A DNA stretch of 64,000 nt from Nonomuraea maritima. Its GTDB lineage: Bacteria; Actinomycetota; Actinomycetes; Streptosporangiales; Streptosporangiaceae. The stretch is taken from the NCBI RefSeq assembly GCF_900100395.1, contig NZ_FNFB01000018.1, forward strand, positions 1-64,000, in the 5' to 3' direction. Both the position numbers and the translations under genes were made by a program. Positions 23,801-32,522 of this stretch are shown in pieces. Under the pieces are notes generated by a model. The model saw nothing but the letters and a program-made list of their open reading frames with translations, was not told where the DNA came from and did no database searches. Position 1 is the stretch's first letter, and each line of letters begins with the position of its first letter.

Positions 23801-24229
23801 ATGGCGAACAGCCCAGAGATGCGAGCCTCCGATGCGGACCGCGATCGCGTCGCCGCCGTCCTGCGTGAGCACACCGCTCAGGGCCGTATCACCATGGACG
23901 AGTTCCACGAGCGGTTGGAGCGGCTCTACGAGAGCCGCACCTACGGTGAGCTCGCCAAGCTGACCTCCGACCTGCCCGACGTCGACCTGCGCAACCTGCC
24001 CGCCAAGAAGAGTGAGGAGCCCGCGAAGCGCGCGGGGATGCACTCCGGCATGCGCGCGGCGTGGGGTGTCTGGGCGGTCGCCAGCAGCATCAACTGGGTG
24101 GTCTGGTTCATCGTGAGCCTCACCTCCGATGGCGAGGTCCATCCCTGGCCGCTGTGGGTCATGGGGCCGTGGGGCGTGATCCTGCTGATGAGCACGGTCT
24201 TCGGCGGCAACGGGGGGAAGCGCCCGTAG
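23801..24229 (+). CDS. DUF1707 and 2TM-domain membrane protein
   Basis: 142 residues. Residues 5-55 (MRASDADRDRVAAVLREHTA and on to ELAKLTSDLP) form the actinobacterial DUF1707 domain. Two membrane segments follow (about 88-107 and 117-135), separated by a short loop, like 2TM-domain proteins. Function is unknown; such proteins are abundant in actinobacteria, sometimes next to sensor kinases. I chose the ATG at 23801 over a GTG at 23792. It is the last gene of the secY-adk-map group, before a hairpin at 24281. Confidence 0.85.
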   Translation: MANSPEMRASDADRDRVAAVLREHTAQGRITMDEFHERLERLYESRTYGELAKLTSDLPDVDLRNLPAKKSEEPAKRAGMHSGMRAAWGVWAVASSINWVVWFIVSLTSDGEVHPWPLWVMGPWGVILLMSTVFGGNGGKRP

Positions 24230-24280
24230 GGTGACCCCGGCATTCGCCACGTGAGGTAAACTGCTGCGTGGTTGTGTCAG

Positions 24281-24319
24281 GACACCTGGCACGCGTTTCG
24301 CGTTTTGTGCCAGGGTGTC
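24281..24319 (+). terminator. Hairpin between the DUF1707 gene and infA
   Basis: GACACCTGGCAC (24281-24292) pairs with GTGCCAGGGTGTC (24307-24319) with a one-base bulge. The loop is 14 bases. No T-run follows. A TACACT box just after it (24321-24326) might be the -10 of an infA promoter with a weak TTTCGC -35 19 bases upstream. Confidence 0.5.
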
Positions 24320-24457
24320 GTACACTCCTTAGTCGGCTCACTATGACTATCACGCGTCGACGGCCGATGCCGGCTGTCGCTCTCTTCGAAGCGTGAAGGT
24401 CGCGGCTGCGTAGTGAACCGGAGCCTCAGACGACCGATCAGTGAAACGCGAGGAATT

Positions 24458-24679
24458 TTGGCCAAGAAAGACGGCGCCATCGAGATCGAGGGCACTGTGG
24501 TCGAGTCGCTCCCGAACGCCATGTTCCGGGTGCAGCTCGACAACGGCCATAAGGTCCTGGCCCACATCAGCGGACGGATGCGGATGCACTACATCCGAAT
24601 CCTGCCGGACGACCGGGTTGTCGTTGAACTGAGCCCCTACGACCTCAGTCGTGGGCGGATCGTCTACCGATACAAGTAA
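24458..24679 (+). CDS. infA: Translation initiation factor IF-1
   Basis: 73 residues, exactly the family length, starting AKKDGAIEIEGTVVESLPNA. IF-1 is an OB-fold protein that blocks the A site during initiation. The homologous start is a TTG at 24458 with GCGAGGA three to four bases upstream; an in-frame GTG at 24413 would add 15 unconserved residues. It opens the alpha cluster infA-rpmJ-rpsM-rpsK-rpsD-rpoA-rplQ. Confidence 0.96.
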   Translation: MAKKDGAIEIEGTVVESLPNAMFRVQLDNGHKVLAHISGRMRMHYIRILPDDRVVVELSPYDLSRGRIVYRYK

Positions 24680-24703
24680 GAACGTCTGAGGACACAAGGG
24701 ACA

Positions 24704-24817
24704 ATGAAGGTAAAGCCGAGCGTCAAGAAGATCTGCGACAAGTGCAAGGTGATCCGCCGGCACGGTCGCGTCATGGTGATCTGCGACAACCTGCGCCACA
24801 AGCAGCGCCAGGGCTAG
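24704..24817 (+). CDS. rpmJ: 50S ribosomal protein L36 (zinc form)
   Basis: 37 residues: MKVKPSVKKICDKCKVIRRH, then GRVMVICDNLRHKQRQG and TAG at 24815-24817. The conserved zinc ligands are C11, C14, C27 and H32. AAGGGA lies upstream of the ATG. It lies between infA and rpsM, its usual place. Confidence 0.97.
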   Translation: MKVKPSVKKICDKCKVIRRHGRVMVICDNLRHKQRQG

Positions 24818-24835
24818 TCGCCGCAAGGCTCCTCC

Positions 24836-24862
24836 GAGTCCGCCCCAGTAGGGAGCGGACTC
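24836..24862 (+). promoter_or_regulatory. Hairpin in the rpmJ-rpsM spacer
   Basis: GAGTCCGC (24836-24843) pairs with GCGGACTC (24855-24862) across an 11-base loop. The 219-base spacer between L36 and S13 otherwise holds only G+C-rich inverted repeats (for example CCCCGGTCGGAGGCCGGGG near 24946-24964) and the rpsM ribosome-binding site. Confidence 0.4.
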
Positions 24863-25036
24863 GACGCATGAGGAGCCTCGAAACAGTAGTCGTGTCCCAC
24901 ACCCGGGCAGGCGCGTCTCGTCGAGGCGTGAACCACTCGGGCGACCCCCGGTCGGAGGCCGGGGCCCTCACCCCGGGCATTGGGGAGGGGTAGTGGGGCG
25001 CAAGACCTCCGCCACAACGAAGGAGAATGCCCGACC

Positions 25037-25417
25037 ATGGCTCGCCTGGTTGGCGTCGACCTCCCCCGCGAAAAGCGGCTGGAGATCGCTCTCACCTACA
25101 TCTACGGAATCGGCCGCACCCGCGCCCTCGAGATCCTCGAGGCGACCGGCGTGAGCGGCGACCTCCGCGTCCACCAGCTCTCCGACACTGAGCTCGTCCC
25201 GATGCGTGACTACATCGAGGCGAACTACAAGATCGAAGGAGACCTGCGCCGCGAGGTCCAGGCCGACATTCGTCGCAAGATCGAAATCGGCTGCTACCAG
25301 GGCATCCGACACCGCAAGGGCCTGCCGGTCCACGGTCAGCGCACGCAGACCAACGCGCGTACCCGTAAGGGCAAGAAGAAGACCGTCGCCGGCAAGAAGA
25401 AGCCCGGTAAGAAGTAG
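25037..25417 (+). CDS. rpsM: 30S ribosomal protein S13
   Basis: 126 residues. S13 contacts P-site tRNA and forms bridges B1a and B1b. MARLVGVDLPREKRLEIALT and GQRTQTNARTRKGKKK are diagnostic. The ATG at 25037 follows AAGGAGAATG; the upstream frame to 24980 is not conserved. Confidence 0.98.
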   Translation: MARLVGVDLPREKRLEIALTYIYGIGRTRALEILEATGVSGDLRVHQLSDTELVPMRDYIEANYKIEGDLRREVQADIRRKIEIGCYQGIRHRKGLPVHGQRTQTNARTRKGKKKTVAGKKKPGKK

Positions 25418-25462
25418 TCCACGCAGCCGCGGGACCGAAGACCTCAGGAGTGAAGGCACAGA

Positions 25463-25867
25463 ATGCCTCCTAAGAGCCGTCAGGGTGCGCCGAAGAAGGT
25501 GCGCCGCAAGGAGAAGAAGAACGTCGCTCACGGGCACGCCCATATCAAGAGCACGTTCAACAACACGATCGTCTCGATCACCGACCCGAACGGGAACGTG
25601 ATCTCCTGGGCCAGCGCCGGCCACGTGGGTTTCAAGGGCTCTCGTAAGTCCACCCCGTTCGCCGCGCAGATGGCCGCTGAGAACGCCGCCCGCCGCGCCA
25701 TGGAGCACGGCATGCGCAAGGTTGACGTCTTCGTCAAGGGTCCCGGCTCCGGCCGTGAGACCGCGATCCGCTCGCTGCAGGCCACCGGCCTCGAGGTGGG
25801 CTCGATCCAGGACGTCACCCCGGTTCCGCACAACGGTTGCCGTCCGCCCAAGCGCCGCCGCGTCTGA
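25463..25867 (+). CDS. rpsK: 30S ribosomal protein S11
   Basis: 134 residues. S11 lies on the 30S platform near the E-site mRNA. The core HIKSTFNNTIVSITDPNGNV and GPGSGRETAIRSLQATGLEV are complete, as is the C-terminal HNGCRPPKRRRV. AGGAG precedes the ATG. Confidence 0.98.
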   Translation: MPPKSRQGAPKKVRRKEKKNVAHGHAHIKSTFNNTIVSITDPNGNVISWASAGHVGFKGSRKSTPFAAQMAAENAARRAMEHGMRKVDVFVKGPGSGRETAIRSLQATGLEVGSIQDVTPVPHNGCRPPKRRRV

Positions 25868-25890
25868 CCAAGCCCAGGAGATAGAGAGAA

Positions 25891-26517
25891 ATGGCTCGTT
25901 ACACGGGCGCGGACTGCAAGCTCTGCCGTCGCGAGAAGACCAAGCTCTTCCTCAAGGGCAGCAAGTGTGAGTCCGCCAAGTGCCCCATCGAGATCCGTCC
26001 TTACCCGCCGGGTGAGCACGGCCGCGGACGCCCCAAGGAGTCCGAGTACCAGCTTCAGCTTCGCGAGAAGCAGAAGACTCGTCGTATCTACGGCGTCCTC
26101 GAGAAGCAGTTCCGCAACTACTACGAGGAAGCCGCCAGCAAGAGCGGCAAGTCGGGTGAGGTGCTCCTCCAGATCCTGGAGAGCCGTCTCGACAACGTCG
26201 TCTACCGCGCCGGCTTCGCCCAGTCGCGTGACGCCGCCCGCCAGCAGGTGCGCCACGGCCATATCCTGGTGAACGGCAAGAAGGTCGACATCCCGTCGTA
26301 CCGCGTTCGCGAGCACGACATCGTCGAGGTCCGCGAGACCAAGCGCAACATGCTGCCGTACGAGGTGGCCCGCGCCACCGCCGGTGAGCGCACGGTTCCC
26401 GCCTGGCTCGGCGTCGTGCCGGAGAAGCTCCGCGTCCTGGTGCACCAGCTGCCGGTTCGGCAGCAGATCGACACCCAGGTCCAGGAGCAGCTCATCGTCG
26501 AGTACTACTCGAAGTAA
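25891..26517 (+). CDS. rpsD: 30S ribosomal protein S4
   Basis: 208 residues. S4 is a primary 16S rRNA binder and shapes the mRNA entry site. The zinc-type N-terminus has C9, C12, C26 and C31. The S4 RNA-binding domain (about 95-155) contains LDNVVYRAGFAQSRDAARQQ. AGGAGATAGAGAG lies upstream. A perfect palindrome follows the stop. Confidence 0.98.
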   Translation: MARYTGADCKLCRREKTKLFLKGSKCESAKCPIEIRPYPPGEHGRGRPKESEYQLQLREKQKTRRIYGVLEKQFRNYYEEAASKSGKSGEVLLQILESRLDNVVYRAGFAQSRDAARQQVRHGHILVNGKKVDIPSYRVREHDIVEVRETKRNMLPYEVARATAGERTVPAWLGVVPEKLRVLVHQLPVRQQIDTQVQEQLIVEYYSK

Positions 26518-26532
26518 GTAGTCACTCGCTCG

Positions 26533-26560
26533 GTCCGGGTACGGCATGCCGTACCCGGAC
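26533..26560 (+). terminator. 28-bp perfect palindrome between rpsD and rpoA
   Basis: GTCCGGGTACGGCA (26533-26546) is followed immediately by its exact reverse complement (26547-26560). It folds to a hairpin with an 11-12-bp stem. Only TGTTT follows after five bases, so it is at best a weak intrinsic terminator; it may set rpoA dosage. Confidence 0.55.
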
Positions 26561-26623
26561 TAGGCTGTTTATCGGAGTGGCGTCATATAGCGGGCGCCAC
26601 ACGAAAAAGGGGAGAACCCACAC

Positions 26624-27640
26624 ATGCTGATCGCTCAGCGTCCGACTCTTCTCGAAGAGTCGATCGACGACACCAGGTCCCGGTTCGTCATCGAGCCGCT
26701 GGAGCCGGGCTTCGGCTACACCATCGGCAACTCGCTGCGCCGCACACTGCTGTCGTCCATTCCGGGCGCGGCCGTGACGAGCATCCGTATCGAGGGCGTG
26801 CTGCACGAGTTCTCGACGGTTCCCGGGGTCAAGGAAGACGTCACCGACATCATCCTCAACCTCAAGGAACTCGTCGTCTCCTCCGAGCACGACGAGCCTG
26901 TCGTGATGTACCTGCGCAAGCAGGGCCCGGGTGAGGTCACCGCCGCCGACATCGCGCCGCCGGCCGGTGTCGAGGTGCACAACCCCGAGCTGCGCATCGC
27001 CACGCTCAACAGCAAGGCGAAGCTCGAGATGGAGCTGACCGTCGAGCGCGGTCGCGGCTACGTGTCCGCCGCGCAGAACAAGCAGCCGGGCCAGGAGATC
27101 GGGCGCATCCCGATCGACTCGATCTACTCCCCGGTGCTCAAGGTCACGTACAAGGTCGAGGCCACCCGAGTCGAGCAGCGCACCGACTTCGACCGGCTCA
27201 TCCTCGACGTCGAGACCAAGCCCGCGATGAAGCCCCGCGACGCGGTGGCCTCCGCCGGCAAGACTCTCGTCGAGCTGTTCGGCCTGGCCCGTGAGCTCAA
27301 CGTCGAGGCCGAGGGCATCGACATCGGCCCGTCGCCCACCGACGCCGCCCTGGCGGCCGACCTGGCGCTGCCGATCGAGGAGCTCAACCTCACCGTCCGC
27401 TCCTACAACTGCCTCAAGCGCGAGGGCATCCACACCGTGGGTGAGCTCGTCGCCCGCAGTGAGCAGGACCTGCTCGACATCCGCAACTTCGGCGCCAAGT
27501 CGATCGAAGAGGTCAAGCAGAAGCTGCACGAGATGTCGCTGGCGCTGAAGGACTCCCCGCCCGGGTTCGACCCGAGCGCGGTGGCCGGCGGCGGCTACGA
27601 CGACGACGACAGCGCGTACGTCGAGACCGAGCAGTACTGA
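26624..27640 (+). CDS. rpoA: DNA-directed RNA polymerase alpha subunit
   Basis: 338 residues. The N-terminal domain (about 1-235) dimerises and binds RpoB and RpoC: MLIAQRPTLLEESIDDTRSR and LEPGFGYTIGNSLRRTLLSS are conserved. The C-terminal domain (about 250-315), which contacts UP elements and activators, contains NLTVRSYNCLKREGIHTVGE and RNFGAKSIEEV. The ATG has GGGGAGAA upstream. Confidence 0.99.
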   Translation: MLIAQRPTLLEESIDDTRSRFVIEPLEPGFGYTIGNSLRRTLLSSIPGAAVTSIRIEGVLHEFSTVPGVKEDVTDIILNLKELVVSSEHDEPVVMYLRKQGPGEVTAADIAPPAGVEVHNPELRIATLNSKAKLEMELTVERGRGYVSAAQNKQPGQEIGRIPIDSIYSPVLKVTYKVEATRVEQRTDFDRLILDVETKPAMKPRDAVASAGKTLVELFGLARELNVEAEGIDIGPSPTDAALAADLALPIEELNLTVRSYNCLKREGIHTVGELVARSEQDLLDIRNFGAKSIEEVKQKLHEMSLALKDSPPGFDPSAVAGGGYDDDDSAYVETEQY

Positions 27641-27646
27641 GATCGT

Positions 27647-27697
27647 CCCCGCGGGTGTCCGCGGGGCAACGTAACGGCGCCGCGCATCCGCGGCGCC
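27647..27697 (+). promoter_or_regulatory. Two tandem hairpins between rpoA and rplQ
   Basis: CCCCGCGG, loop GTGT, CCGCGGGG at 27647-27666, and GGCGCCGCG, loop CATC, CGCGGCGCC at 27676-27697. Both stems are perfect, neither has a U-tract. Confidence 0.5.
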
Positions 27698-27754
27698 GGC
27701 CCGACTCCGGTACCTGGTACGGCCGGGGCGGGTTAACCCTGGAGGAGACAGACC

Positions 27755-28303
27755 ATGCCCAAGCCCACCAAGGGTGCACGCCTTGGCGGTAGCCCGGCGC
27801 ACGAGCGGCTGATCCTGGCGAACCTCGCCACCGATCTGTTCCGCCACGGCAAGATCCGTACGACGGTCGCGAAGGCCAAGCGCCTGCGCCCGCTGGCCGA
27901 GCGCCTGATCACCAAGGCGAAGAAGGGCGACATCCACAACCGTCGCCAGGTGCTGACCGTCGTCCGGGACAAGGGCGTCGTGCACCACCTGTTCACGGAG
28001 ATCGCTCCGACGTTCGCCGAGCGTCCCGGTGGCTACACGCGCATCACCAAGATCGGTGCCCGGAAGGGCGACAACGCCCCGATGGCGGTCATCGAGCTGG
28101 TGGCCGAGCCGCTGAACGCCGTCACCACCCGCACCGCGGCTCCCGCCGCTGCCGCCGCTCCGGCGCCGGCCGCCGAGGAGACCGAGGCGCCCGCGACCGA
28201 GGCCGCCGAGGTCGAGGCCGCGGAGCCGAAGGCCGAGGAGACGGCTCCGGAGGCTGCTGCCGAAGAGGCTCCGGCCGCCGAGGCGAAGAAGGACGAGGCC
28301 TGA
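27755..28303 (+). CDS. rplQ: 50S ribosomal protein L17
   Basis: 182 residues, longer than the about 127 residues of E. coli because of an Ala/Glu/Pro-rich tail from about residue 127. The core MPKPTKGARLGGSPAHERLI and the GGYTRITKIGARKGDNAPMA segment are typical. Such acidic tails are frequent in actinobacterial L17. GGAGGAGA lies upstream, and an intrinsic terminator follows. Confidence 0.98.
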   Translation: MPKPTKGARLGGSPAHERLILANLATDLFRHGKIRTTVAKAKRLRPLAERLITKAKKGDIHNRRQVLTVVRDKGVVHHLFTEIAPTFAERPGGYTRITKIGARKGDNAPMAVIELVAEPLNAVTTRTAAPAAAAAPAPAAEETEAPATEAAEVEAAEPKAEETAPEAAAEEAPAAEAKKDEA

Positions 28304-28323
28304 TCTCTCAGGCTGGTTGAAGC

Positions 28324-28360
28324 CGGGCCCGGCCCCCTCACGGGGGTCCGGGCCCGTTTT
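28324..28360 (+). terminator. Intrinsic terminator after rplQ
   Basis: CGGGCCCGGCCCCC (28324-28337) pairs with GGGGGTCCGGGCCCG (28342-28356) with one bulge, followed by TTTT. It ends the alpha cluster only 18 bases before truA, whose ribosome-binding site (AAGGAGG) starts six bases after the T-run. truA is therefore read by read-through or by a promoter overlapping this site. Confidence 0.9.
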
Positions 28361-28378
28361 CGTACAAGGAGGATCATC

Positions 28379-29269
28379 GTGGTACGGCTCCGTCTCGATC
28401 TCGCCTACGACGGGACCGACTTCTCCGGCTGGGCCGGCCAGCCCGGGCGGCGTACGGTCCAGGGGGAGATCGAGCAGGCGCTCGGCCGCATCCTGCGCAT
28501 GGCCACGCCTCCCACCCTCACCGTGGCGGGACGTACCGACGCCGGCGTGCACGCGCGCGGGCAGGTCGCGCACGTGGACGTGACGGACGAGACGCTGGCC
28601 GAGCTCGACAGCAACCGTGGGCCGCTGAGCGTCGACGAGCGGCTCGCTGCGCTCGTGAGACGGCTTGGTGGGGTCTTGCCGCTGGATGTACGGGTTCGGC
28701 GGGTCAGCGTGGCTCCTGAGGGCTTTGACGCCCGTTTCTCGGCGCTGTACCGGCGTTACGCGTACCGGGTGTGCGACGCGGCCGGTGGCGTCGACCCGCT
28801 GCGACGGCGCGAGATCGTCTGGCACAACCGGCCGCTCGACCTCGACCGGATGAACGTGGCGGCCGCGCGGCTGCTCGGCGAGCACGACTTCGCGGCGTTC
28901 TGCAAGAAACGCGAAGGCGCCACGACGATCAGGGAACTGCAGCGGCTCGAGTGGGCGCGCGAGGCGGACGGCGTGCTTGTGGCCACCGTCGTCGCGGACG
29001 CGTTCTGCCACTCGATGGTGCGGGCGCTGGTGGGGTCGCTGCTCGCGGCCGGAGACGGACGGCGGACGGCGGAGTGGCCCGGCGAGGTGCTGACCCGCGC
29101 CGTACGCGACTCAGGGGTGCACGTGGCGCCCGCGCACGGGCTGTGCCTGGAGGAGGTCGGCTACCCGGCGGAGGCGGAACTCGCCGCGCGGGCCGAGGCC
29201 ACGCGGCGAGTCCGCACCCTGCCGGCTCCTGGGTCAGTCGCTGGTGGCGCGACGCTCCAGGACCAGTGA
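28379..29269 (+). CDS. truA: tRNA pseudouridine(38-40) synthase
   Basis: 296 residues. TruA isomerises uridines 38-40 in the anticodon arm of many tRNAs. The catalytic aspartate is D54 in GRTDAGVHARGQVAHVD. Other family motifs are YDGTDFSGWAGQPGRRTVQG and RYAYRV. The GTG has a full AAGGAGG upstream. The 3' end overlaps the convergent gene at 29234 by 36 bases. Confidence 0.96.
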   Translation: MVRLRLDLAYDGTDFSGWAGQPGRRTVQGEIEQALGRILRMATPPTLTVAGRTDAGVHARGQVAHVDVTDETLAELDSNRGPLSVDERLAALVRRLGGVLPLDVRVRRVSVAPEGFDARFSALYRRYAYRVCDAAGGVDPLRRREIVWHNRPLDLDRMNVAAARLLGEHDFAAFCKKREGATTIRELQRLEWAREADGVLVATVVADAFCHSMVRALVGSLLAAGDGRRTAEWPGEVLTRAVRDSGVHVAPAHGLCLEEVGYPAEAELAARAEATRRVRTLPAPGSVAGGATLQDQ

Positions 29270-32200
29270 CGTCTCGTCGCGGAACGCGCCGCTGACCTCG
29301 GGCAGCGTCTTCTCGTCGGAACCCGGCGTGCGGCCGTCGGCGTGGGTGGCGTAGCTGAAGACGATGTAGCGTCCCCACGCGAGCCCGGCCGCGTAACCGC
29401 CCGCGATGTGCACCTTCTCGCTGCCCGAGCCCTCCGCGCCCGGCAGCGGACGGAACCACACGTTGCGCGACAGGTCCTTCGCCTGGTCGGCCGCCGACGC
29501 GGAGTCCTTGTCGGGAAAGACCGCGATGCCGGTCGTGACCGCGTAGCGGCGTTTGCCGTCGACGTACGTGGCCCGCAGCACGCGGCTGCAGCCGTGCTCC
29601 TTCAGGGCCGTGGCGAACGCGCCCGTCGCCGCCTTGTCGCAGGACGTCTCCAGGGTGGCCTTGACCCGGGTGAAGGTGGCGCCCGACGCCGTCACCTTCT
29701 TCTTCGGGAACGCTTCCGACAGGGCCATCTTCTGCGGGTCGCTCTGCTCGGAGTCGAGGGCGGACGTGCTGGGCGCGTCGGCGGACGGGGCCGCCTCGGC
29801 GGAGACGGGGGGCTGGGACGCGCTCGGGAGTCCGGCGGCGGCCGTGGACGGGCCCTGGGCGCTCACCGCCTGGTAGGCGAAGAAGCCGCCGGTCGCCACG
29901 CCGGCCAGCGCCAGCGCGCCGAGCGTCACGAACAGGGCTCGCTTGCTCTTGGGAGGTGGCGGTGGTGGGGGCGGGGTCTGGAACGGAGGCTGCTTGAACG
30001 CCCCTGGGGGGAACATGGGCGTGCCCTGACGGGGGACCGGCAGGTTCATCGGGGGTTTCTGGCCCCAGGTGTCCTTGGCGAACGGGAGGTCCGGCAGCTT
30101 CTCACCGGCTGGGGGCGTGGGGGGCCATACGGGGACGTCGCCGGGCTCGTGGGGCGGGGTGGGCGTGCCGTCAGGGGTGGCTTCGGTGTCGGGGGTCGCG
30201 TCGGGTGCGGTGTCGTGCGTCGCGCCGTGAGCGGGCTCTTGTGTTGCGTCGTGAGCGGTGCCTTGCGGCGCTCCGTGAGCGGCGCCCGGGGTGTCGTCCT
30301 CCACGGCGAACGGCTGTGTGCCGAGGTCTTCCGGCCTCTGGTGGGGGGTCGTGAGGGCGGTGTGCTCCAGCTGGTCCACCGGGGCGGCGAGGACGCCGGG
30401 CGCTGCCTCCTCGTACGGCTGGGCCGCCTCCTGGTGCTCCGGCGCGGGCCGCGACACGGCTTCTACGGCCTGGGCCGTCGGGTCCGTGGCGGGTCCGAGG
30501 TGGTCGCCGGGGACGGCGTCGGGACGGTGGCCGCCCGGTGGGTCAGGGGGAGTGGGGATGCCGTCGACCGGCGCGGTGCCGTGCGCGGAACCCACGTGCG
30601 CGATGTCCGGGTGGGCGGCTGTGTGGCCGGCGTCCGTGTACGGGGTTCCCTGGGCGGCGTGCGGGTGGGTGGTCCCGTGAGCCGTAGGCGGGTGGCCGGT
30701 GTTCGGGGTGGCCGGGTGCGGGCCCTGGTCCGGTTGGGTGGCGCGTCCGTGGTCGGCGTTCGGGTGGAGGGCGCCAAGGTCGGAGGCGGGCACGGGGCGG
30801 GTGTCGTCCGGGGCGCCTGGGGCCGGCTCGTTCGGCGCTGACGTACCAGGACCGGCGTGGGCCGGGCCATGAGCCGGCGGCTGCGGGCCGTTGTCCGTGG
30901 GGTGCGAACGTGCCGGACGGGTCATGCCTTCCGGGTTGGTGGCGTTCGGGTCGAACGGCGGGAGGCGGTTCGGCTCGTCAGGCTCGGCGACGAGTTCCCC
31001 GGTCGCGGCCGGCCACGGGGGCAGGGCGGTCGGGTCGGAGACGGGCACGGGCCACACCGGCATGCCCGCCGCGGCGGCGGTGAACGCGGGCGGCGGCTCC
31101 CATGGCGGCGCACCCGGCACCACCGGCTGCCCGGTCCAGTGACCAGGCTGCTGCCCGTGCCCCTGGCCCTCCCGGCGCTGCCCGTGCTGCCGGCCGTCCC
31201 AGGGCTGTCCCTGGCCGGGTGCGGGGCTGTTCCAGTGCTGTCCGTGCCCCTGGCCGTCCCATGGTTGGGCGTGTGGGGGCGGGGGCTGGTCCTGGTTGCT
31301 CTGCTGGTTCCGGGGCCGGCCGTGCTGGTTCTGGTGGTTCCACGGCTGTTCGTGATGGCTCTGCCGGCCCCAGGGCCGGCCGTGGGGGTTCTGGTCGTTC
31401 CACGGCTGCTGGTGGTCGCCCTGCGCGCCGGGGTGGCCCTGGGCGGTCGGTGCGCCGAACGCTCCTGGGTGGGGGGCCGTGGGGTCGGCGGTGCTCGAAG
31501 CGTCGGGGTATCCGGCGGGGCCAGGAGCCGAGTGGCTCGAACCGTACGGAGACGCCGGGTGGACGGCGGTGCCGTGCGGGTCGGTGCTGGTCATGCCCGG
31601 GTGGACGACCGTGCCGTTCGGGTCGGTGGCGGCCTGGTGCTCCGGAGGAACGGCCGTGCCGTGCGCGTAGGCAGGGGGGACGGCTGCGTCGTGCGGGTGG
31701 GCGCTCGGGTGCGGGCCGCTCGGCGCGCCGAGCGGGGGCGGCCCGGCGAACGCGTGCCCGGAGCCGGGCGGCGCCGGACTGGCGCCGGGCGCTGGGGAGC
31801 CGAAGGCGTGCGGATGTGCCGGGCTGGTGCCTGCCGTTTGGGAGCCGGGCCCGTGCGGGTGGGCGGGGGTGCCGGACGTGTGGATGTGGGGGGTGTCCGG
31901 GTGGGTGGGCGGCGCGGTGGGGTTCTGGGGGGAGATGCGTTGGGGGGCGGGCGCAGTGACGGCTTGGGTGTGGTGGACGGCGGTGGCGCTGGCGTCGGTG
32001 CTCGTGTACGGGCCGTCGGTCGCGATCAGCCCGTCGGCTCCGGTCGGACGGTCGGCTCCGATCAGGCCGCCGGGCCCGATCGGGTCGCCCGCACCGATCA
32101 GCCCGTCGGTTCCGACCGGGCCGCCAGGCCGCGGGCCGTTGGCGCCGGACAGGTCGGTGGTGCCGGCCTGCGCGGTGCCGATCACGCCGTCGACGATGGC

Positions 32201-32470
32201 CGGGGGGTTGGTGGGGTCGGCGTACCAGTCGTAGGTGTCGTCGGCGGGGACTTCCCAGGGTTGCGCGCCTGGTGGTGGGGCGATCGGGGAGTCGCCGAAG
32301 ACGGGGGCGGCGGGCCGTGGCTCGGCCTCGGCCGCCCCGTGGGTTCGGGGGAACGCCGGTGGTACGTCCTGGCTGTCGGTCTGGCCGAAGCTCGGCGGTG
32401 GGGCCGCCGGAGCGGCCGAGCTGTCGGCCGCCCTGCGATCGTGCTCAGACCCGGGTTCCTGGCCACGCAT
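29234..32470 (-). CDS. Very long proline-rich single-pass membrane protein
   Basis: 1078 residues. Residues 1-838 are low-complexity and probably disordered: Pro, His, Gly, Thr and Gln-rich, with a Trp-containing repetitive patch (QPWNDQNPHGRPWG-like units). A basic residue pair and one membrane segment follow at about 842-865 (ALFVTLGALALAGVATGGFF). The exposed C-terminal domain (about 866-1078) is related to that of the neighbouring 348-residue protein: both have an F-KK start, two cysteines around CDKA/CTDG and C-SR/C-TQ, and a Y-D-G/D-K segment. The function is unknown. A TAGGCT box lies exactly six bases before the ATG with no Shine-Dalgarno, suggesting a leaderless mRNA. A PknB-type or envelope-sensing role can be imagined but nothing in the sequence shows it. 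Confidence 0.75.
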   Translation of the reverse strand: MRGQEPGSEHDRRAADSSAAPAAPPPSFGQTDSQDVPPAFPRTHGAAEAEPRPAAPVFGDSPIAPPPGAQPWEVPADDTYDWYADPTNPPAIVDGVIGTAQAGTTDLSGANGPRPGGPVGTDGLIGAGDPIGPGGLIGADRPTGADGLIATDGPYTSTDASATAVHHTQAVTAPAPQRISPQNPTAPPTHPDTPHIHTSGTPAHPHGPGSQTAGTSPAHPHAFGSPAPGASPAPPGSGHAFAGPPPLGAPSGPHPSAHPHDAAVPPAYAHGTAVPPEHQAATDPNGTVVHPGMTSTDPHGTAVHPASPYGSSHSAPGPAGYPDASSTADPTAPHPGAFGAPTAQGHPGAQGDHQQPWNDQNPHGRPWGRQSHHEQPWNHQNQHGRPRNQQSNQDQPPPPHAQPWDGQGHGQHWNSPAPGQGQPWDGRQHGQRREGQGHGQQPGHWTGQPVVPGAPPWEPPPAFTAAAAGMPVWPVPVSDPTALPPWPAATGELVAEPDEPNRLPPFDPNATNPEGMTRPARSHPTDNGPQPPAHGPAHAGPGTSAPNEPAPGAPDDTRPVPASDLGALHPNADHGRATQPDQGPHPATPNTGHPPTAHGTTHPHAAQGTPYTDAGHTAAHPDIAHVGSAHGTAPVDGIPTPPDPPGGHRPDAVPGDHLGPATDPTAQAVEAVSRPAPEHQEAAQPYEEAAPGVLAAPVDQLEHTALTTPHQRPEDLGTQPFAVEDDTPGAAHGAPQGTAHDATQEPAHGATHDTAPDATPDTEATPDGTPTPPHEPGDVPVWPPTPPAGEKLPDLPFAKDTWGQKPPMNLPVPRQGTPMFPPGAFKQPPFQTPPPPPPPPKSKRALFVTLGALALAGVATGGFFAYQAVSAQGPSTAAAGLPSASQPPVSAEAAPSADAPSTSALDSEQSDPQKMALSEAFPKKKVTASGATFTRVKATLETSCDKAATGAFATALKEHGCSRVLRATYVDGKRRYAVTTGIAVFPDKDSASAADQAKDLSRNVWFRPLPGAEGSGSEKVHIAGGYAAGLAWGRYIVFSYATHADGRTPGSDEKTLPEVSGAFRDETSLVLERRATSD

Positions 32471-32522
32471 AGCTGGAGCCTAGCGAGAGGATCGAGATCG
32501 TTAGGCCGGTATGGGTGTTCCC

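Noticed and set aside
22193..24325. 710-residue minus-strand frame across adk, map and DUF1707
   Set aside because: Antisense to three well-supported genes and crossing their spacers; composition-driven.
26522..29011. 829-residue minus-strand frame across rpoA, rplQ and truA
   Set aside because: Antisense shadow of conserved genes, including their terminator region.
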